Shown piece by piece: positions 34,901 to 49,900 of a stretch of 64,000 nt of DNA (its first letter is position 1; every line of letters begins with the position of its first letter). The stretch comes from Sabellastarte sp. h YS-2021. Its lineage: Eukaryota > Annelida > Polychaeta > Sabellida > Sabellidae. A program made the position numbers and the translations under genes. The stretch lies in assembly GCA_964017235.1 (NCBI GenBank), contig OZ024936.1:43947028-44011027 (forward strand). Direction: 5' to 3'. Under the pieces are notes generated by a model. It ran no database searches and was not told the origin of the DNA. It was given only the letters and a program-made list of their open reading frames with translations.

Positions 34901-37900
34901 ATTCTCATTTATTTTAAGGTGTTCTTGATCAAAACTGCCATGTTTTGATTTTCTTTGTTTCCTGTTAGCGGTTATAATTGGGGATCTACTAAACATATCT
35001 TTTTTTCTTAATCTCAGAATTGCAAGGTGGACAGGAGGTAAAGAGGGGCATTTAATGGAGATGGGGGGATTAATACAGTGAAATAATGTACTTAATTGAC
35101 CAGGAATTTCAGACAGAAGTGTAGATTCCAACAGAAAATAACAAGACATTCATTTTAACTTTAATGGGCATTCTACTGATGAGAGTTTTACTGAAAGGGA
35201 TTCAAATGTATTATGTACAGTGGACTCCGTATATATTAACTAGACCCTCCAATATCCACAGGATTTGGTTCTACTTATGGCTACCTTCCACTTATACCTA
35301 CAGAAACAGCATTTGCTAATGTTGGGACTGGACAATTGGTCGCACTTACACCTCGAATATTTCATTACTGGGATTTTTGCAGGATGTATAAAATTTTATG
35401 AAAGACAATATATATCAGCCCAAGTGTCTGTGTCATACCTTAAACCTAACTAGACTGTAGACCCTGTGAAAGAATGAGATCATGATATTTTGATGTGATC
35501 TGTTGACCTTGTACCATGACCAGCACACAAGTATTTGCATGCAGCGCAGAAACTCCTGGAGATATATTCCTCAAAATACTTGAAATTTTAAGATATCATA
35601 AAAAAATGATAAGAGACATGGGAAACAGTGGGTCTTCAAATTGTGAACGGCGAATATTTTTTGTTTTGTTTTGTTTTTATATTTATATTTTTTCTTTCTA
35701 TTTGTTTTGTTTTTATTTTTCCACATGTATATCTTTATTTACTCTTTTTGCACACCCTCTCACATAGATCACCGGAGAGGCGAGGGTAGTCAACCTCCCA
35801 TCGGGTCTGTACATATAGTTTCATACACAGTATGATTACTTTTGATGCACATAACATTTTTAGATAAGACCTATTTATATTGTATAAACTTACAATTATA
35901 TTGTATACTTGTTCCTTTTCACAGTCTGAATTTGATTCATATCCTTCCATTCTGACAATATGACACAGTTAGCAAGAGAGACACACGACTGCCTTTTTTG
36001 ACCGCAAAAGAATACCAACAAATATTTGTTAGAAGTTTCCATTCTTTATCAAATTTTTCTTGCTCGAGATTTAGCTGTAATACTTGTCTTTGCTCTTCGT
36101 AAACATGTTTTACTTTTTGTTTGATCTTTTCTATCATTAGTTCCAAACTACTTCTTGACTTTGCGAAAATGTATATTTTCGTCAAAAGAATAATTGTATT
36201 GATTGGACGGGAATTTACTGAATTTACCCTAATAAAATTTCTGATGCTGTAAATTTGATAGGTATATTTGTTCCACGGGTAATCCATTCTTCCACTTCAT
36301 TCGACAAACCCTTAACTTTGTTACAGTGTACAAAGAGATAAGCTTAGAATTCTGGTGACTCCACACAAAAGGAACATGTTGGGGACAGATTTATTCCCAT
36401 GTTGTACAGCAATTTTACGGGCACCTAAAATTCTATGAATAATTTTATGTTGCAACTAGATAAGAAAATTGTCCTGTATAGTGTAAAAACACTTTCTAAA
36501 AATATTTTTCCATTCAAACGGTTCACAGCCAGACTTACTGCTTGTAATGTGACCAGAACATAAACAGACAGGGATTTGTATCCAGATTTTCAAAATCTAT
36601 ATTAATTTTGCGTTATGATTGGTATTATCTATCTTCCTTAACAAAACCAGTCCTCAATTTTTACCTTACAAATATCTATTTAATATGCATAATTTCACGC
36701 AGTTGATGTTAATGAAGCTACGGGAAACATGTACATTGAATTGTGCAAAAAGTCGGATTATGTATTTAAAAAAAAAAGAGACACAGCTATATTAAGTAAT
36801 ATCCACACAAATGTAATAACTATGGAGTGAATACAAAATGTGCAAGGTAAACAAGCATCGGGAATAATTGTGAGGTACTTTATTTCCTGTTTTAGTGAAA
36901 AAAAAACTCTAGTTTCTGTTTTCATTTTTTCAACATTCATGGAGGATAGTTTGTATGTCAATGAAACATTACAGGATAACATATGTTCCAAATATTCATG
37001 TAAGGTATAACTGTAGCCAATGGATGATGCAACATATGTTGGACACTTAAATGATATACAAACTGGTTTCACATGGTTTTACATCAAGCTTGAAAATATC
37101 AAAGGTAAACTGAAAACACAAAAGATATGGATAACCAATTTTCCAATTTTAAAAACAAGTTAATGCTAGACACACCGTTGCAATATTAAAGACATACCTC
37201 TCGGGCTTTCTGAGTCTGTAAAGAAAATCAAAATTAAATTTATTATAATCTATCAAGAAAACCATTTACTAACATCATCTGAAAAGCTATGTGCTTTGGA
37301 TTCTGTCAGTGTGACTTGGTAGACTTAACATATGACAGTGGATCAAGCTTTAAGATAATGACTGAATGTCATACAAAAATAATGAATAGCCATACTTCCT
37401 TGAGCAGTGGTAAACCTTTTGTGAACAACTAGATTTACCCTGTCAACTTGACGTTAATTTTAATTTGTTTATTTATTGTGTTATATGTCACACTATATTG
37501 TGATGGGTCGTTGAAAGGGTGGACGAAACCAGTACATGCAGTTGATCTGTAATGTAAACGGCCGACCAATGGCAAGCAACTACCTGCTTTCCCACTTGAG
37601 GTCTGGCTAGGATTCTCAATCCGAATCTCAGTAGTGGGAGGTGAGTATTTTACCTCTGTGCCACTGCCGACCCTTAAAAATATTAAATGGCAAATTGTGG
37701 TACACACTTTTAAACTCTACACACAAGGCAGATTATTTCTGTTTACTTAACTATTTAATTCATTAGACAGTCTTGTTTTGCTCCAGCTTCTTAAATCATT
37801 TAGCAGAGAAACAAGGGGTTTAGTTTTTGCATAATCTGTAAAAAATATTGGATATATCTATGTCATGGTAGAAAGTCCAATCTGGTAGAATTTCAAATTC

Positions 37901-40900
37901 TATCGGTAGAAAGTCCAATTTCAGTTTCTACTAGTGGAAAGTCTAATTGGAATTTCTACCAGTAGAAAGTCCAATCCAGGAGATTTGGGTATCGCCCCAG
38001 GGTCCAAAATCTGATAAAGGCTGTTACAGAAGCATAGGTGTTAATTGCTCAACTAAATGCAATGTAGAAAGTGACTGCTGTCAAACTTTAATTGGCTAAA
38101 GCTGTAGTTTTGTATAACACTTGTTATAAGACATTTATCTTTACATCAGTAATGTCCATGTTACAGATTTTTCTTGAAAATGGTGATGGGATTTGATGTT
38201 GATTCTAAAAGTCTTGAAACAGACTGAAAATTTCAGTTTCTGTCATGCTTAATTGTATTAAATCTGTGTTACAGTAAAATATCTTCTTTAATATGCATTT
38301 CTTCATTTCTGATAGCTGTACCTTGATTAAGTAACAGATTTATGCGAATAGAAAGCTCAGTTTTTGTGTTTCAGTTGGACTTTCTTTCAAGCTTAAATAG
38401 AGTTTCTAGAACGATTACGTTCTGGTACACAGAGCAATAGCAATACCTTAATCTTTGAGATCTGAATATCAAGATTATTAGATTTCGGACTACAGGGCAA
38501 TACCCAGATTTCCTCAAATTGGACTTTCTACCGGTAGAATTTGAAATTCTACCAGATTGGACTTTTTACCATGACATATATATTGACCAAAGGTTAAGTG
38601 TAACTGAAAATTAATAATACTTTGTAGCTATAAATATATCTTACTTTAAAATATTTAACAAAAATAATTTCTGAAAAGAATTTTGGAAATTTGTAATGAG
38701 TTTGATCAGCTTAGAAAACAATAGGCAACCAAATCAGATGTTGTTATAAATTGCTCCAAAAGTTGAAAGCATTTGACAAGAGTTTTACTTGTTGTCTTGT
38801 CACCAGAGGGATTAACCAAGAGATAGAAAATTATCACCTTCTCTCCAAGTCATATCCAAATGTGTAGCAATTGTACATTAGCAAGTTGAGGCTGCAACAG
38901 GGGTTTGAATGATGTAAATTGAGGCCGAAGTTGTCATATTGAATTTGACCGGTTGGCTTGAGACGAACTTTTACATAGCCATAATGGCCTGTAACATTGA
39001 ATCAATTTATTTTTGCAAACTCTCTGGGGGAATTCTGGACAAAAGCTATTGAAATATTCATGGAACGCATATAGATATTAAAAAACCAGTAGTTTAAAAG
39101 ATTGTGGTTTGCAATGACGAACCATTGAATTAGCAGCTATTTGATACAAATAAGTTATTTCAGTGAGCAAACTTCCATCTCATTTGAATCTACACAGTCA
39201 GGTGAAGGACAAAGTGTGGATATATATATGTCCCCTTCAGTGTAATATGCAATGTCCAGTTAATATGTAAATGCAAAAATTTCATAATTTTCTTTGTGGT
39301 TTTGTCAAGAACTTTAAAATTAGTCTGAATTAAATGGCCATAAGTAAAGACTTGAAAAGTTAGAAAATTCCACCTCCTGAGCCAGCATGATAAGCACAAA
39401 GAAAAGGGTAAAAAAGTATAAAGGTTTACTGATCGAGAATCTAATACTCTTTCCAGACACATCTGAGATCTCAGTTTTGAATCTCGACCTTGGTCTTAAT
39501 TGAATAAAGATTTTTTTGTAATCCTTATGCAACCGACAAAGATTTTTAAAAAGTGATTTTAAGCTCTAATATATTTAACAAAGCTTGTAGACTTAAGCCA
39601 ATCCACAGTATTAAATTCCACCTGCACATCAGACAACGACTGATTTTGCAGGACATAAATAAAAAAATGTTCAAATGTCTCATGAGATCTGTTGCAGGAC
39701 TGATTATATTCCAGGTTAAATATGGAAAAAATATAAATATTATTACAAATAGAAATTATGCTCTGTAGATGTTGATAAAAAGAGTTACATGTTACAGAAG
39801 GGCAGCAATCAATACTTGGCTGGAAACAAAGCAAGTAAGTTCTAACTAGCAACACAGTGATCAGTGATTGGTGCAGTAGGTTTCTGATATAAAAGTTCCA
39901 CTTAGTTATCTTACGAGCCAGCCAGTTGACATAATGTACAACTGGGAGGGCTACAACAACTGGTCCTATTGAACATCAGTAGGGAAAAACTGACCTTTCA
40001 CTTTGTTTGTGTCGAGTGCAAAGGTATGGGCCTTTTTTACCTGTTCACAATCGCTCGGACTCAGAGGATAAGTCAAAATAATAACTCCTGATAACTGTTG
40101 AGCAGTTAACAGGAGATGAGTCCTCTGTTTAGAAAATATAACTAGACTCCATTTTATAGTAGCATGTGCAATATTATTCTCCTTGTACCATTTATAACAC
40201 ACTCACTTCCCACCTCTAAGATGGTAGCTTAAATCCCGGCCCAACCTCAAGTGGGAAAACTGGATGATGAACCGTTCTTGGTTGGCAGTTTACAGTACAG
40301 AACAATGACCAAATGTGTGCACTGGTCTCTGTTTAACTATCCGTCACAATATAACCAATACAAAGATACTAGACAGGAGGTAAAACACTAAATAAATAAA
40401 TTATTACATCATAGTTGTAAATGTAAAAATAGCAAATGAAAGAAACATTTATATATAAAGCTTACGTTTTCTTTTTCTGTGCTCCTGCTGCGATTCTCCT
40501 TCGCATACTGAAAAAAAATAATGTGAGTAAAGGATAATTATATAAAAAGAAGCCATGTCATATCAACGCGAAAAAACAATGCTAATTACACAAATATATT
40601 CTAAAATAACTGTCAATGAAAACAATGCAAACTAAGGTCCAAGAAGGACTAGGCATCTTGAGAATTCATTGCTGCCAAATTGGTACAGGCCCTTAATCAA
40701 TGTCTGAGAAAAGACACATATCGAGTCAAAATGGTCTAGAATGAAGAAGCTTGTGCAGGGTGAAAACTGTTGCTGAGACAGAAGGTAATTTCTCTAGAGT
40801 TGTAGTTACATGATCTTTAGAACTTCTTGAACAATGGCTTTATTGAATTATCAAGCATATGTTTCATAATCTTTCCACGGGATTATCCCTTGGTGTTGCA

Positions 40901-43900
40901 ATTGATTGATATCAAGAAAATGTAAAGACAACTCATCTTTCTTGAAAGATCTTTACATAAGGGAACCCAACTTGTTATGATTGATGAATGTAGGATATTT
41001 TTGGGGGTGAAAACAATAGTTTTATTTCATTGGAAAATTAATTGCGGGTGAAATCACATATTGACTAAATGTTAACCTCAACATAATATCATCGATGTCT
41101 TTATTTCTTGCACCAAGCAAGACAGATTCAGAAGGCTACTTGTTTCATTGTTGTTTTGCCTCTGTGTGAATGCAGTGAATGAACCAAGTTTCATATATTT
41201 TAGAAAAGGTGTGGTGTGGTTTGGGAGTCATTGGTGACCATCCAATTGATGATGAAGCCATAATTGGGGTTCTGCATAAGTCCAATATCCAATTATTGTA
41301 TTTTAAAATTAATTTCAAAACACATATGTTAATGTATTATTTATTTTATTGTACATATATTGTATGCATATCCAAATGGTAAATTATGTATTCTCATGCT
41401 GTATGCCAAAATAAATACCATCAGAACATATTACTTTAATAAGTAACTTATTTATTTTTATTAATTATTGGTTTATGGCAAACTGAGGTCATATATGTTG
41501 AAATAGGCAGTCATATTACCCTTGACAAAGTAAGTGGGCGTGTTGATACCAGACTGTGCAAAACACATACACCTCCATTCTAACCCTCCCTCTCCTTGCA
41601 GCAGCTGGCCCTGGCTTTACAAAACACACTTATCAAATTATCGCCCAATCCCCATGCCACTTGCTTCTCTTTTTCTTTTGGTTGTTGGAATGGAACACAT
41701 TGTTTCCTTTACATATTGAGAGTGGTGAACTAAATCTAACTTGACATATTTTGTCATGTTCATTTGCGTCTATCAAAATCTGTCGCCAGATTGCTGTTTT
41801 TCATAACAGTGTTGCAATATAATTTAATTAGGGTAAACATGTTTAATGTCACAGAATGTACTTTTAATAATAGCTGCTATGAGTTTATTTTACACAAAAT
41901 TACTATTTTGTTGCTCGAATTTAAGCTTATATTCTATATCATAAAAAATGTCATTGCAACAAGAACAATTTTTGCTAATCATGTGTTGTTCTGGCAGGCA
42001 ACATTGTTGCCTTTATAAATCTCATACTGACAATAGTGATGTTGGTTTTCTTACAATATTTCACATTAGAACATACACTGCAACAACCCTCACAGAACAG
42101 TAACAATTAGTCACTTCAGGTACCATTGATCACATTAGCAGACAGGTATCACTGTGCAGTAACTTTGAAAGCATCTATTTATATATTTTAATTAACATTA
42201 AGATTTTCCTTGCTTGGTATGGTAAATATGTCACAATTTAGCAAGTTCACCAGAGCATCCCTTGTCTGTTACATAAGTGATCAGTACTGCTGTCTCTCCT
42301 TTAGGATTGAGTGACATTTTTTAAAATTAACAGATTTACAAATACAATTTTTGTAAAATTTATGAACTAACACATGTGTTATATACTGTGCTGGTATTCC
42401 AGTGAAAACCTTCGAACAAAGCAATAATTTACTATGCCTAAAGACATGGAACTATTACACAAGCTATAATGACACTTTGAAAATACTTATTTGTTCAAAT
42501 CAGAACCCCTTGTTCGATATATTGCTCTATGATTGTTATGCTGCAGGAAGGCTTAAGTAAGACTGTTACAACAAACAAATTGAGTTAATTTGTGTGGGGA
42601 ATTAGACAGACACCTCGCTGACTGGAGTATTGATTCTACCACAGTATACATCAAGTGCAGGACATTTGGCTGCAGAGAAACAGACCCAGGATGCAAGAAT
42701 CTCCAACCTACAGCTCTTCAATGGACCTTCCTAATGTGATTACTTCCTCATTTACACCAACAACATTCTTGGCTGCCAGAGAAATCAATTACTGTTTGTA
42801 TCACTTGTAATTTAATATTGGTTGTAAACAATTAGTGTTACTTCATTAAGAAAAATGTTTTTCTAATGTATTATACTTTGTTACTTTGTCATTGAAAATA
42901 TAATGTTTTTTTATTTCATAATGCATCATATATCATTCCTTAATTAAAATTATGTTAAAATAATTGGTGTTTTGTCATTTATAATTGACTTGCATTACTT
43001 GTCCATTCACTTGTAATCAAGATAATTCTTAAATGACAGGATAAGCATATATTAAATACGCAGATGATTGTAACATTCTGATATCAGCACTACTTTTAAG
43101 TTCTGTTTGAGAAACCTCACTTAAACTAAATGCGACATCAATTAAGATTTTTCAAATTATAAATCAAATTAACTAAAGAACATTTCAATTGGTCTAGTGC
43201 ACTGAAGATACTCGCTGTGCTTTGGAAACTTAATGATTTATAGAGAGATGGCATGATATCTTTAAGACTGATTTATATTAGTCAACAGGGAGACAGGTTA
43301 TCTGATTTCCTAAATTTATTGATGGCATGTTTATGGCAGATTCTAAGATTTTCTTACACGTTAAAGAGTTTGGTTGAATTATCTGTTTTGTCTGAAAAGA
43401 AAAATCATTAGAATTGCTTTTAAATATACAGAGATATAGGAAGTGAATCAAGTGTATCTGAAAATATACAAAGGATACTCTAAGTGTATTTGTTTTCATT
43501 TCTAATCCTCAATTAACTTTCTATGGGAAAAATAAAATATTTTTGTTTGAAATTGCCTTTATCCTATAAATTGTCAGAGTAACACTTTCTGGAAAGTTGA
43601 TATTTTAGAGACACAACCATTATTCTACCTACCCAATGCAGAAATTTATGTAATAGGTGCCCACAGGATCATATAAATCATTCGCCTCACATTCCATAAT
43701 TTTTATTGATGACCATGGTATTAGGTTAGGTGACCTTCATATGACCTCCAGGCTGTTTGTAAGCTTGTAGTAAATTTACTGCTTCTGATGCTTCGAGCAT
43801 AGAAAAGGGGGCCAACCAATTCAATTTAGCCTAAAGAAGTGTGGATTTCTTTAGTGAGGGGCTGTCTTATGTACACCAGGATCTGCAGCTCAAAAAGTGG

Positions 43901-46900
43901 ACTTAACAGAAGAATGTGCTTACTGTTATATATTAAATATTAACACAAGTGATGCTGAATGTATATATTATAACTTAGAGATATATTTTGTACTTTGCAC
44001 GAATGATTAAATGGAAAGGAATGTTAATCTGTTAGATTACACTACCATAGCACATCGGACTTCTTAATAAAGGTTTTTTGATATTAAGTTTACAAAAATA
44101 AGATTGGTGAATTTTTTCACATTTGTTTTACATATGTCTAATTGTTATTGCAGATAGTTGGGCCTTATTTTCTTCATATTCGTAGTTTGTCTTCTTTATT
44201 TTCTGTCTTTGTGACAGCATTGTAAGTTTCTGCTGAAGTAAATTGAATACCACCCCAGGCCCTTATTAAGATGAATCAACTGAGCTTCTGTTCACCCCCA
44301 TCCATCATGATGGCTTGGCAGAATATTGTTCCTTCTCCCTCCAAGTGTGTATTGCCCAAGTACAGATTCAGACTGGCTAAATTACACTGGCCAGCGGGAA
44401 ACTGCTTGTGTACAAAGGGGGTGCTGTATTTAAAGCTCAGTTTGTCCTGTTTGTTGCATATTGTATTGAATGCTGCATCCATGCAATGTTACTGTTGAAG
44501 GAAATTGGGTTGTGTAAGCTACACGAGAGTGTTGCTGACATTATCTGTTGTATGTAATCTTTATACAATGGGGAGGCTGTCTGAGTTTTAACATATTGTA
44601 GCTAGTATATTAGCAAACCAGAACTGTTTGCCTTATATATCAACTGATGACAACAGTGTTAGGAGAGATGTTCTGACACAAAAATAAAATACATAAATCC
44701 ATCATGTTTTCCATAATTAAAAATAAATAATTTTTTTTTCGTTAGACCAGTTTTAGAAAAGATATAAGTAACTTATTTCAAAGTCAAACTTCATTGTTGC
44801 TTTTCAGCATTGAAACAATCAGAACTGAAAATTGTCATGACACCGTATCGAGATAACTCCAGGTTATGTCTGTGTGAGAAATCTATCCATAATAAGAGTT
44901 TGAATTTAACTGTTAAGATGGCATCCTACGGTTTTTTCTCAGAAGTAGGTTGAAGCTCGCCTGAAGGGCTTACATTGGACATAAGAGGTAGACAGCTATC
45001 TCTGCTTACAAGACCCTACCATTGTTAAGAGGAGATAACTCTCCTACATAAATCAATAAAACTCAGCACATCTACACAGAAAGACATTGTTCAAAAAGGT
45101 CTTATGTAGTGCTTGAGTCCGGAAGTTGTTTACTTAAGTTTCACTACAAAGTCAATAGTTTATGATAATTTTGAGCTCAAGCTTTCCTTCACATTTCTCC
45201 TGTCTTTTTACTTTCTTTATTTTTATTTTTTTCTATGTTGTAAATAGATATTGAGTTGTGCCTTTTACTGGGTATTTTGATGAAATACATATATGTAGGG
45301 GAAAGGGGTAAGGGGGGGTTAGGAAACTGATAAAAATCAAAGGAGGAATAGTTGGAGGATGCTGAACAAAGACTGTCAATAGCTTAAAAATTCAGGGAAA
45401 TGGAAATATTTGTTTTCATGGGCACTTTACTCGATGCAAATGAACGATCACCGCTATTTGTTATAGAAACTATGGAGGAAAGTGCCACACAATTCAAAGG
45501 GGAGAGAAAATGGATGGCTTCTCAGAATGCTTACTGTAAAAAGGGTCTGTGGGAGAGGGAATGAAGTGCTAAATAGGTGGTTGTATGCAAGTACGTGAAG
45601 TGAATAGTTAGTACAGGCCTGGGGCCTTGGGGAGCCAACACTTTCTTCAATAAAGTATAGGAAAGAAGCTCAGCAAGATTTCTTAGCTTGTACAAGGTTG
45701 GAGATATGGGCAAAGGGGGGGGGGGGGTCTGCACTGCCATGACCTTGGATATCCAACATCAGAAATCCTAAATATGCCTTGTGAGACTTGTATGAAGAAT
45801 TAGTATGGTGGCTTTAATGGCTTTCAGTTACCCTTATCATCAGCATATACACCCTGACATCAGATAATTAAAAATTCTCAAATTAGTCCCTGAAAAAAAT
45901 GTTATCATCTGTCACCATTTTCATTTCCATTGACATACCAAAATAATATTTTCCGACTATGGCTCTGATTCTTGCCGACTTGAAAGCCAGGAAGAAAATA
46001 TATAAAATCATAATCTTGGGAAACAAATCGAGAAGGCTGACAAAGTTGGGAGATTGGGGTGACTTCCAAAGCTATTAAGTGGGACTATGTCAACCAATTG
46101 GAAGGTAGAGCAGGCCGGTCGGAATATGAACCCATCATATACTATTACCAAAATGTCTAATGATATTGAAACTGTTTTGGCCGGGTCTATAGTCCTGTGG
46201 ATTCCAACTTAGTTTATTTATTTGGGGTTTTACATCGCTTTCAACACTGTACAGGTCATATCACGACGGGTAGTTGGAAGGGCATAGAGTTCGTTAGGGT
46301 TCTGTACTGTAAACTGCCGACCAACGGCAAGCAGCTACCAGCTTTCCCACTTGAGGCCATGACGGGGATCGAACCCCGGCCTCAGAGGTGGGAGGCGAGA
46401 ATGTTACCACTCTGCCACCGTGGCCCCTCCAACTTAGTTTAAGACTCGTTGAAGTACATTCCCAGATAAATCAGGTAGTTCCTAGTCTAATCCTTGCAGA
46501 ATGAATTTGAATTTTCCCTTCTTCTTTGGAAATTTTGGCACTCGTTAATTTGGCCATAGTGATTTTGCACAACTTTAAAGTCATTAAATATGGTAAAATG
46601 GACCTTTAGCATGAAAATTTTGACACTTAGAGGTTCCTTTCCCCACCGATATTGCTCCATCATATGATCAGAAGACCGTGAGGGAAACACAAACCCACAT
46701 GAATCAATTCTTGTATGTCACATGCTGATCGGTAATACTATACCTTGTGTACATATATTTACACATGTTCTTCAGCACAGAGCTATGTAGTAATGAAAAC
46801 TGTGTACTTATATGCACCCATGCACTTCAGCACAGAGCTATGTAGTAATGAAAACTGTGTACTTATATGCACCCATGCACTTCAGCACAGAGCTATGTAG

Positions 46901-49900
46901 TAATGAAAACTGTGTACTTATATGCACCCATGCACTTCAGCACAGAGCTATGTAGTAATGAAAACTGTGTACTTATATGCACCCATGCACTTCAGCACAG
47001 AGCTATGTAGTGATGAAAACTATGTACTTATATGCATACATGTACTTCAGTAAAGAGCCATGTAGTGATGAAAACTGTGTACTTATATGCACACATGTAC
47101 TTCAGTACAGAGCTTAGTAGTGATTAAAACTGTGCACTTATGTGCACACATGTGCTTCAGCAAAGAGCTATGTAATAATGAAAACTGGTGCTGGTACTGT
47201 TGGCTTAATGAAGGGTTAGTTGAGACAAAAACCTCAAATCAACCTTTTCTGGAAATCACTCAGCGGAAGCTCAATGATATCTTCCGGGAGGAAAAATAAT
47301 TATTTGTTCCTGCTTCCTTGAACCAATGTAATTGTTGGTAAAATGTTTTATTGGAGTTTATAGCATTTACAGTCGTGTCAGTACTTAATTAGTGCGAATA
47401 GAAGTGACAAAAAGCACACAATAGGTTGCCATATATTGTTAACAGCCTTAATAAGTAGAAAACCAAACAACTAAACAATACTTTTTGAGCCTGTCAACTA
47501 GTTATATTATAACTTCTTCCTGTGTTAAACAAAAGGAGACTATATGGCAATGTTGGTTCTCAATCCAAATCATATCTATCTCTTAGTCTAATGAGTAGCT
47601 TATATTACAAAACTCTTTAAGTAGTACCAAAACTGAAATTGACAACCAAGAACAGAAATATGCTTCTTGAGCTTCTGTCCCTTTTAAGACTTTTGGCCAG
47701 AGGGGATGATATATGGACCACTATTCATATCACAGACTGGGATTCAATTAGCAGGGTGAATTTTGTCTATGGGTATCATCATCAGTTTGTATCACATATT
47801 GCAGTCAGCTGATGTCAATGTAGGGTACAAAAAACATCTCATAACACTCTGCTACAGTGTGTTAGTCTTGCAGTTCACTGATTGAGTTACAGCCCAAAAA
47901 TGGTAGCATTTGGTGTTGCATTATAGCACACAGACTTCCCCAACACATGTGATCAATACTTATACAGTTCTCTCATCTCTGCACGTTAGTTTCCTTATTT
48001 TCTCCCCCTATTATCGCCTATTGTATGAGAATATAACTGCGCATATATTGCATTTAACAAAGTTCCAAAACAAAAACACATATCTTTGGACTTCTGGAAT
48101 GCCATTTTAGAGTAATAGTGGTAAAGATGGAATTGTCTGGGAAGCATATTTTTATTGTTTAAGTACAAATGATGGCTAGCAAATATTTAAGTGTAAAATA
48201 TTAATGGAACCACTGTAAAAATATTAACGCCACACATCTAAAATTGTAATTTCACCTTTTATCTTGGAATTTGCCCAGTACAGCTTTAAAGGGAGTTTTA
48301 TGTCCTGTTCAACAGTTAACCGCATATCAGCACAGACCATACCATATCGCCTTTCCATGCTTAGGTTGTATTTTGGTATAGCATATTTGGCGCGATTCAG
48401 TGGAATTCACATTTGGGTAGGAAGCATCTCAGGGCAATACAAGACAAGGCATTTGTGTTTAGGACCCTTTTAAAATCTTGTTTGAAATAAGCAATAGGTC
48501 CCCTCACACGATATATTATTTTCACTGGATGGGGTGAAGAGGACAGACAAGATGGGAAAACAAGGTAGTTTGCCCCTCAATGGGCACTACCCTGATCCAA
48601 CACCGCTTTTCACTGGCATGGGGAAGAAGGCGTCAACCGGAGAGCAAAAACATATTATAGAAATGACCATAAGGAAAGGTATGACCAAACCATTAGTAAA
48701 TATAACGTGTTGATAAAAGCTGGACTCAAAACAATCACCCACAGATGTAAAATCCAATTAATCACAAGACAAACTGTTACTGCTATTGCTAAATGCTTAT
48801 TCAATTCTTTCAATCAAATTGCATATTCATAATTTTAGAAGTTATTTTGTGCCAATAAATTAAATAAAAAAGATATAGATGCAGATGACAATGTCTTCCA
48901 TGTTACTATATGGAAAAAATAGCATTGTGGATAGCCATATTAGATTGAAGAAGAAATCAAATTGTAACGTTAGTTCCAGGTCCTTTGGACACAGTTTACC
49001 ATTGAGGCTGTCACTTTTGTGTGACAACCTCTTCCATAATGGGATATTGGACAGCCTTGTCACTAGCATATTATTGGGTGTAGAACATGAGGCTCAGGGA
49101 TGTCCCGGCTGATCAGATTAGACGTCAATCCTATAGTAAATGGGACAGTCATGACCACACTGTCTAATTCAATAAAAGCCCAGTGCATCTCAATGTCCAT
49201 CAAGGAAAAGACTCACTCACTCACTGGATTAATACGTGGATAACCAAGAATGCTCTTTGTAATTGTGTTAGTTTAGGCAAGGATTTATCTGTCTTAAACA
49301 CCTGCTCAACCACAGGGTGGTTACATATTGTAAACTGGATGATAACATCAATATTTAGGAATAGGCTATGATTGCTTTCTGCAGAGAATGGAGGTTTGTT
49401 CCAAAATGGGTTTGTTCTACAAACCTGTTTGTAACAGTCCTACTGTCACCTTTCGCTGACTACTAAAATAATTCAACATGTAATTTTTCTTAGGCGTGGC
49501 AATCCAATTATAAAAAAGATCCTTGAATAATAGATGGCACACAGAAAACGGCTAGCCATCAATAAAATCCCAGGGAGAGTTTTTGGACTTGCAATTATGT
49601 CCCTGCAAATGTGCTTCACAAAACAGTGTATAGATGTGCATGCTTAAATCATTTTTATCAATAGTTATTGAACATTCCAGACATTGGAGATTTTTTTATT
49701 AACAGGACCATCCATATACCTAGGCACGACAAGTTCATTGTTCCACTCTTAACTTTGTCACATAAACTTGCTGGTAGCATTATATGTTTACGTATTTTAC
49801 AGATCCTGAACAAGTACCTGTGATAACTCGTTAAAGCCCTTGTAACTGTAAATCGTACCAGCTTTTATAAGACTTAACTAAACGGTAGATTCTAAGTCAC

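Noticed and set aside
34763-35149. 128-codon minus-strand frame as a gene
   Set aside because: No domain, no exon-like ends and a composition like other repeat-derived frames. It may be more of a degraded mobile element but I could not name it.
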